Assembly: GCA_964644045.1 (NCBI GenBank)
Contig: CAZXUK010000034.1
Coordinates: 1-8,684, forward strand
DNA from: JAIOTG01 sp964644045
GTDB taxonomy: Bacteria; Patescibacteriota; Patescibacteriia; Patescibacteriales; JAGXOH01
Length of the DNA stretch: 8,684 nucleotides
Reading direction: 5' to 3'
In this document: one piece after another, positions 7,569 to 8,684 of the stretch
Position numbering within the stretch: the first letter of the stretch is position 1
Layout: every line of letters starts with the position of its first letter
The notes under the pieces: model-generated
The model's database searches: none
Told to the model about the DNA's origin: nothing
Seen by the model: only the letters and a program-made list of their open reading frames with translations
Made by a program: the position numbers and the translations under genes

Positions 7569-8437
7569 TTATTTGTCTTAACTTGAAAAATAATATATTC
7601 TATCTGCTTTTTTCTAATTTCGTAACCGGCTTCAGTAGGAGCTTTAATCCCGAAATTGCAAGAAAACTCATTCATTAAAACTTTTCCTTTAGAGGTTATA
7701 AACAAATCATAGCTCATCCAATGAAACCCCAACTTCTTGTGAAAATCCAGGCAAAGTTTAAGAGCTTTCCGGGGAATATTTTTAAAATTGGGCTTACTGC
7801 CTTGATTTATATTATGCTTCCAGCCACCGGCCTCGGCCTGACGCCAATAAGCGCAAACCACTTTGTCGCCTATAATAATAACTCTTAAATCCTTATCCAC
7901 CTCTACCATTTCCTGGGCCAAAAAATAATCCTTCATAATAGATTGTCCGTGTTTTAGTCCCCGGGAACTAAAAATTTTATTTACATACTTATCAGCCTCT
8001 TCCCTGTTCTTTATTTTATAAACATGCCAACCCCCATAACCATGAGCGTCTTTTAAAACAAAGGGGTATTTAATTTTTTCGCTTATCTTTAAGGCGTCTT
8101 CCCGATTATAAGTAATATAAGTTTTAGGTGTGGGCAGGCCGAAATAATTAAAAATTTCATTCTCTTTTATTTTATCTCCATAAGCAAAATACATATTCAT
8201 ATCCGGAAAAATCGGCTTTTTAATAATTTGTTCAATAAAATAAACACGGTCATGAATAATCCTATATCTCTCCTCCTTGGAATCGGCATGCCAAATATAG
8301 ACATCGGCATTTTTTAAATTATTTATCCAATTAGGGGTATCAATATTAAACAAAAAAGTCTCCGCGCCCATTTCCCGGGCATATCTGCGATAAAGACGAT
8401 GCTCGCCATTGTAGGCCCTGGCTATCCCTATTTTCAT
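7556..8437 (-). CDS. RimK-like ATP-grasp ligase of unknown substrate
   Basis: This 293-residue protein has the ATP-grasp layout: an N-terminal pre-grasp alpha/beta part (1-75), a central part with the ATP-binding lysine in YPFVLKDAHGYGGWHV (Lys129 and the glycine-rich loop 133-136), the hinge QEMVEV (175-180), Arg185 in DLRVIIIG, and WRQAEAGGWKHNINQGS (198-214), equivalent to the RimK substrate/ATP loop with Arg199 and Asn209. The metal-binding end is YDLFITSKGKVLMNEFSCNFG (243-262 and on), with Asp244 and Glu257. Such enzymes join a carboxylate to an amine or thiol through an acyl phosphate. The usual E-x-N metal motif reads Glu257-Phe-Ser259 here, so the Asn ligand is replaced, unless Asn261 serves. 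RimK/LysX-type and glutathione-synthase-like enzymes are the nearest guesses; the substrate cannot be told. The start has no Shine-Dalgarno sequence and follows a promoter-like element by only 4 nt. Confidence 0.85.
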   Translation of the reverse strand: MKIGIARAYNGEHRLYRRYAREMGAETFLFNIDTPNWINNLKNADVYIWHADSKEERYRIIHDRVYFIEQIIKKPIFPDMNMYFAYGDKIKENEIFNYFGLPTPKTYITYNREDALKISEKIKYPFVLKDAHGYGGWHVYKIKNREEADKYVNKIFSSRGLKHGQSIMKDYFLAQEMVEVDKDLRVIIIGDKVVCAYWRQAEAGGWKHNINQGSKPNFKNIPRKALKLCLDFHKKLGFHWMSYDLFITSKGKVLMNEFSCNFGIKAPTEAGYEIRKKQIEYIIFQVKTNKNIY

Positions 8438-8576
8438 AATAATTATAATTTTTATTTAACAGAGTAAACAAATTTAATTAATAATCTTATCGCATTTATT
8501 TGAACAAGAAAATTAAACAAGTAAAAAATAAATTTATTATTTTTATAATACCTTACTTCCCTTATTTTTTCAAATT
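8438..8576. other. AT-rich intergenic spacer
   Basis: The 139 bp between the tRNA terminator and the ATP-grasp gene contain no plausible gene on either strand. Apart from the promoter-like element near its low-coordinate end, it holds a perfect 12-bp palindrome (AATAAATTTATT, 8527-8538) of the kind expected by chance in such AT-rich DNA. Confidence 0.7.
8442..8471 (-). promoter_or_regulatory. Candidate promoter giving a nearly leaderless ATP-grasp mRNA
   Basis: On the minus strand TTGTTT (8466-8471) stands 18 bp before TATAAT (8442-8447). The same -35 hexamer occurs in the promoter at 6084-6112. Only four bases separate the -10 from the ATG at 8437, so transcription would start at or within a base or two of the start codon. 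The spacer is extremely AT-rich, so a chance TATAAT is possible. Confidence 0.42.
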
Positions 8577-8602
8577 AAAAAACCTTGTTTGAAAAAGGTT
8601 TT
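8577..8602 (-). terminator. Rho-independent terminator after tRNA-Arg
   Basis: Read on the minus strand, AAAACCTT (8595-8602), an 8-nt loop (TTTCAAAC) and AAGGTTTT (8579-8586) form an 8-bp hairpin, and the T run continues to 8577 (six T in all). It begins 24 nt beyond the tRNA 3' end and has the position and form of its terminator. The stem has only two G-C pairs, so it is moderately strong. The opposite strand has a shorter T run. Confidence 0.75.
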
Positions 8603-8626
8603 ATAGTCTGGGTGAATTAATTTCGG

Positions 8627-8684
8627 TGCACCCGGTAGGACTCGAACCCACAACCTGCTGGTCCGAAGCCAGCCGCTCTATCCA
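8627..8684 (-). tRNA. tRNA-Arg (anticodon TCG), 5' part cut by the window edge
   Basis: The minus strand shows the 3' part of the D-arm (TGGATAGAGC), an anticodon stem GCTGG/CCAGC around the 7-nt loop CTTCGGA with anticodon TCG (8664-8666), the short variable loop AGGTT, a T-arm GTGGG-TTCGAGT-CCTAC with one G-U pair, and the acceptor 3' strand CGGGTGC followed by discriminator A (8627). The missing 5' end (about 16 nt) should begin with GCACCCG to close the acceptor stem. The next bases are CCG, so the 3' CCA is not encoded and would be added enzymatically. It reads CGN arginine codons, mainly CGA and CGG. Confidence 0.93.

Noticed and set aside
1..8684. Recoded TGA codons, as in some CPR lineages (Gracilibacteria/Absconditabacteria)
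   Set aside because: All three complete genes end in TAA, glycine is encoded by normal GGN codons, and no conserved position requires reading through an in-frame TGA.
1..8684. CRISPR array, insertion sequence, or integrase attachment site beside the tRNA
   Set aside because: No spaced short repeats, no transposase or integrase motifs, and no duplicated tRNA 3' end were seen on either strand.

Overview
The window looks like chromosomal DNA of a Candidate Phyla Radiation bacterium (Patescibacteria, perhaps a Parcubacteria-type lineage), probably from a metagenome assembly. This is inferred from family resemblance: a huge secreted Ser/Thr/Asn-rich protein with 'YFQY' modules and fibronectin-III-like repeats, a membrane-anchored protein with a FISUMP-type domain, AT-rich spacers, and a 100-N scaffold gap. 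No marker gene in the window settles the taxonomy. All genes lie on the minus strand and are described in transcription order, from high to low coordinates.

8684-8577: the 3' part of a tRNA-Arg with anticodon TCG, cut by the window edge, followed by a rho-independent terminator. 8576-8438 is an AT-rich spacer holding a plausible promoter placed so close to the next start codon that the mRNA would be almost leaderless. 8437-6117: two closely spaced genes, a RimK-like ATP-grasp ligase of unknown substrate and glycogen synthase GlgA, 29 bp apart and possibly co-transcribed. A perfect all-AT inverted repeat overlaps the ligase stop codon. 6116-6060: a short spacer with the best promoter of the window (TTGTTT, 17 bp, TGC-TATAAT).

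6059-4890: a protein with three predicted membrane segments and an extracytoplasmic C-terminus carrying a FISUMP-like domain that is interrupted by the 100-N gap. 4852-1: a giant secreted protein open for at least 1617 codons that runs off the left edge without a stop. It has a Sec signal peptide, three tandem A+B module pairs of about 220 residues each, two further Ig/Fn3-like segments, a classical Fn3 domain, five complete and one partial purple-acid-phosphatase-like Fn3 domains, and an acidic linker. The last two genes are 37 bp apart and probably form a cell-surface unit.

The least explained content is the giant protein's A/B module array, with paired cysteines in only its last three modules, and the three-helix N-terminal region of the FISUMP protein. 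GlgA implies glucan storage or synthesis, but no other glycogen gene is visible. All plus-strand ORFs, and the minus-strand ORFs in other frames, are shadows of these genes.
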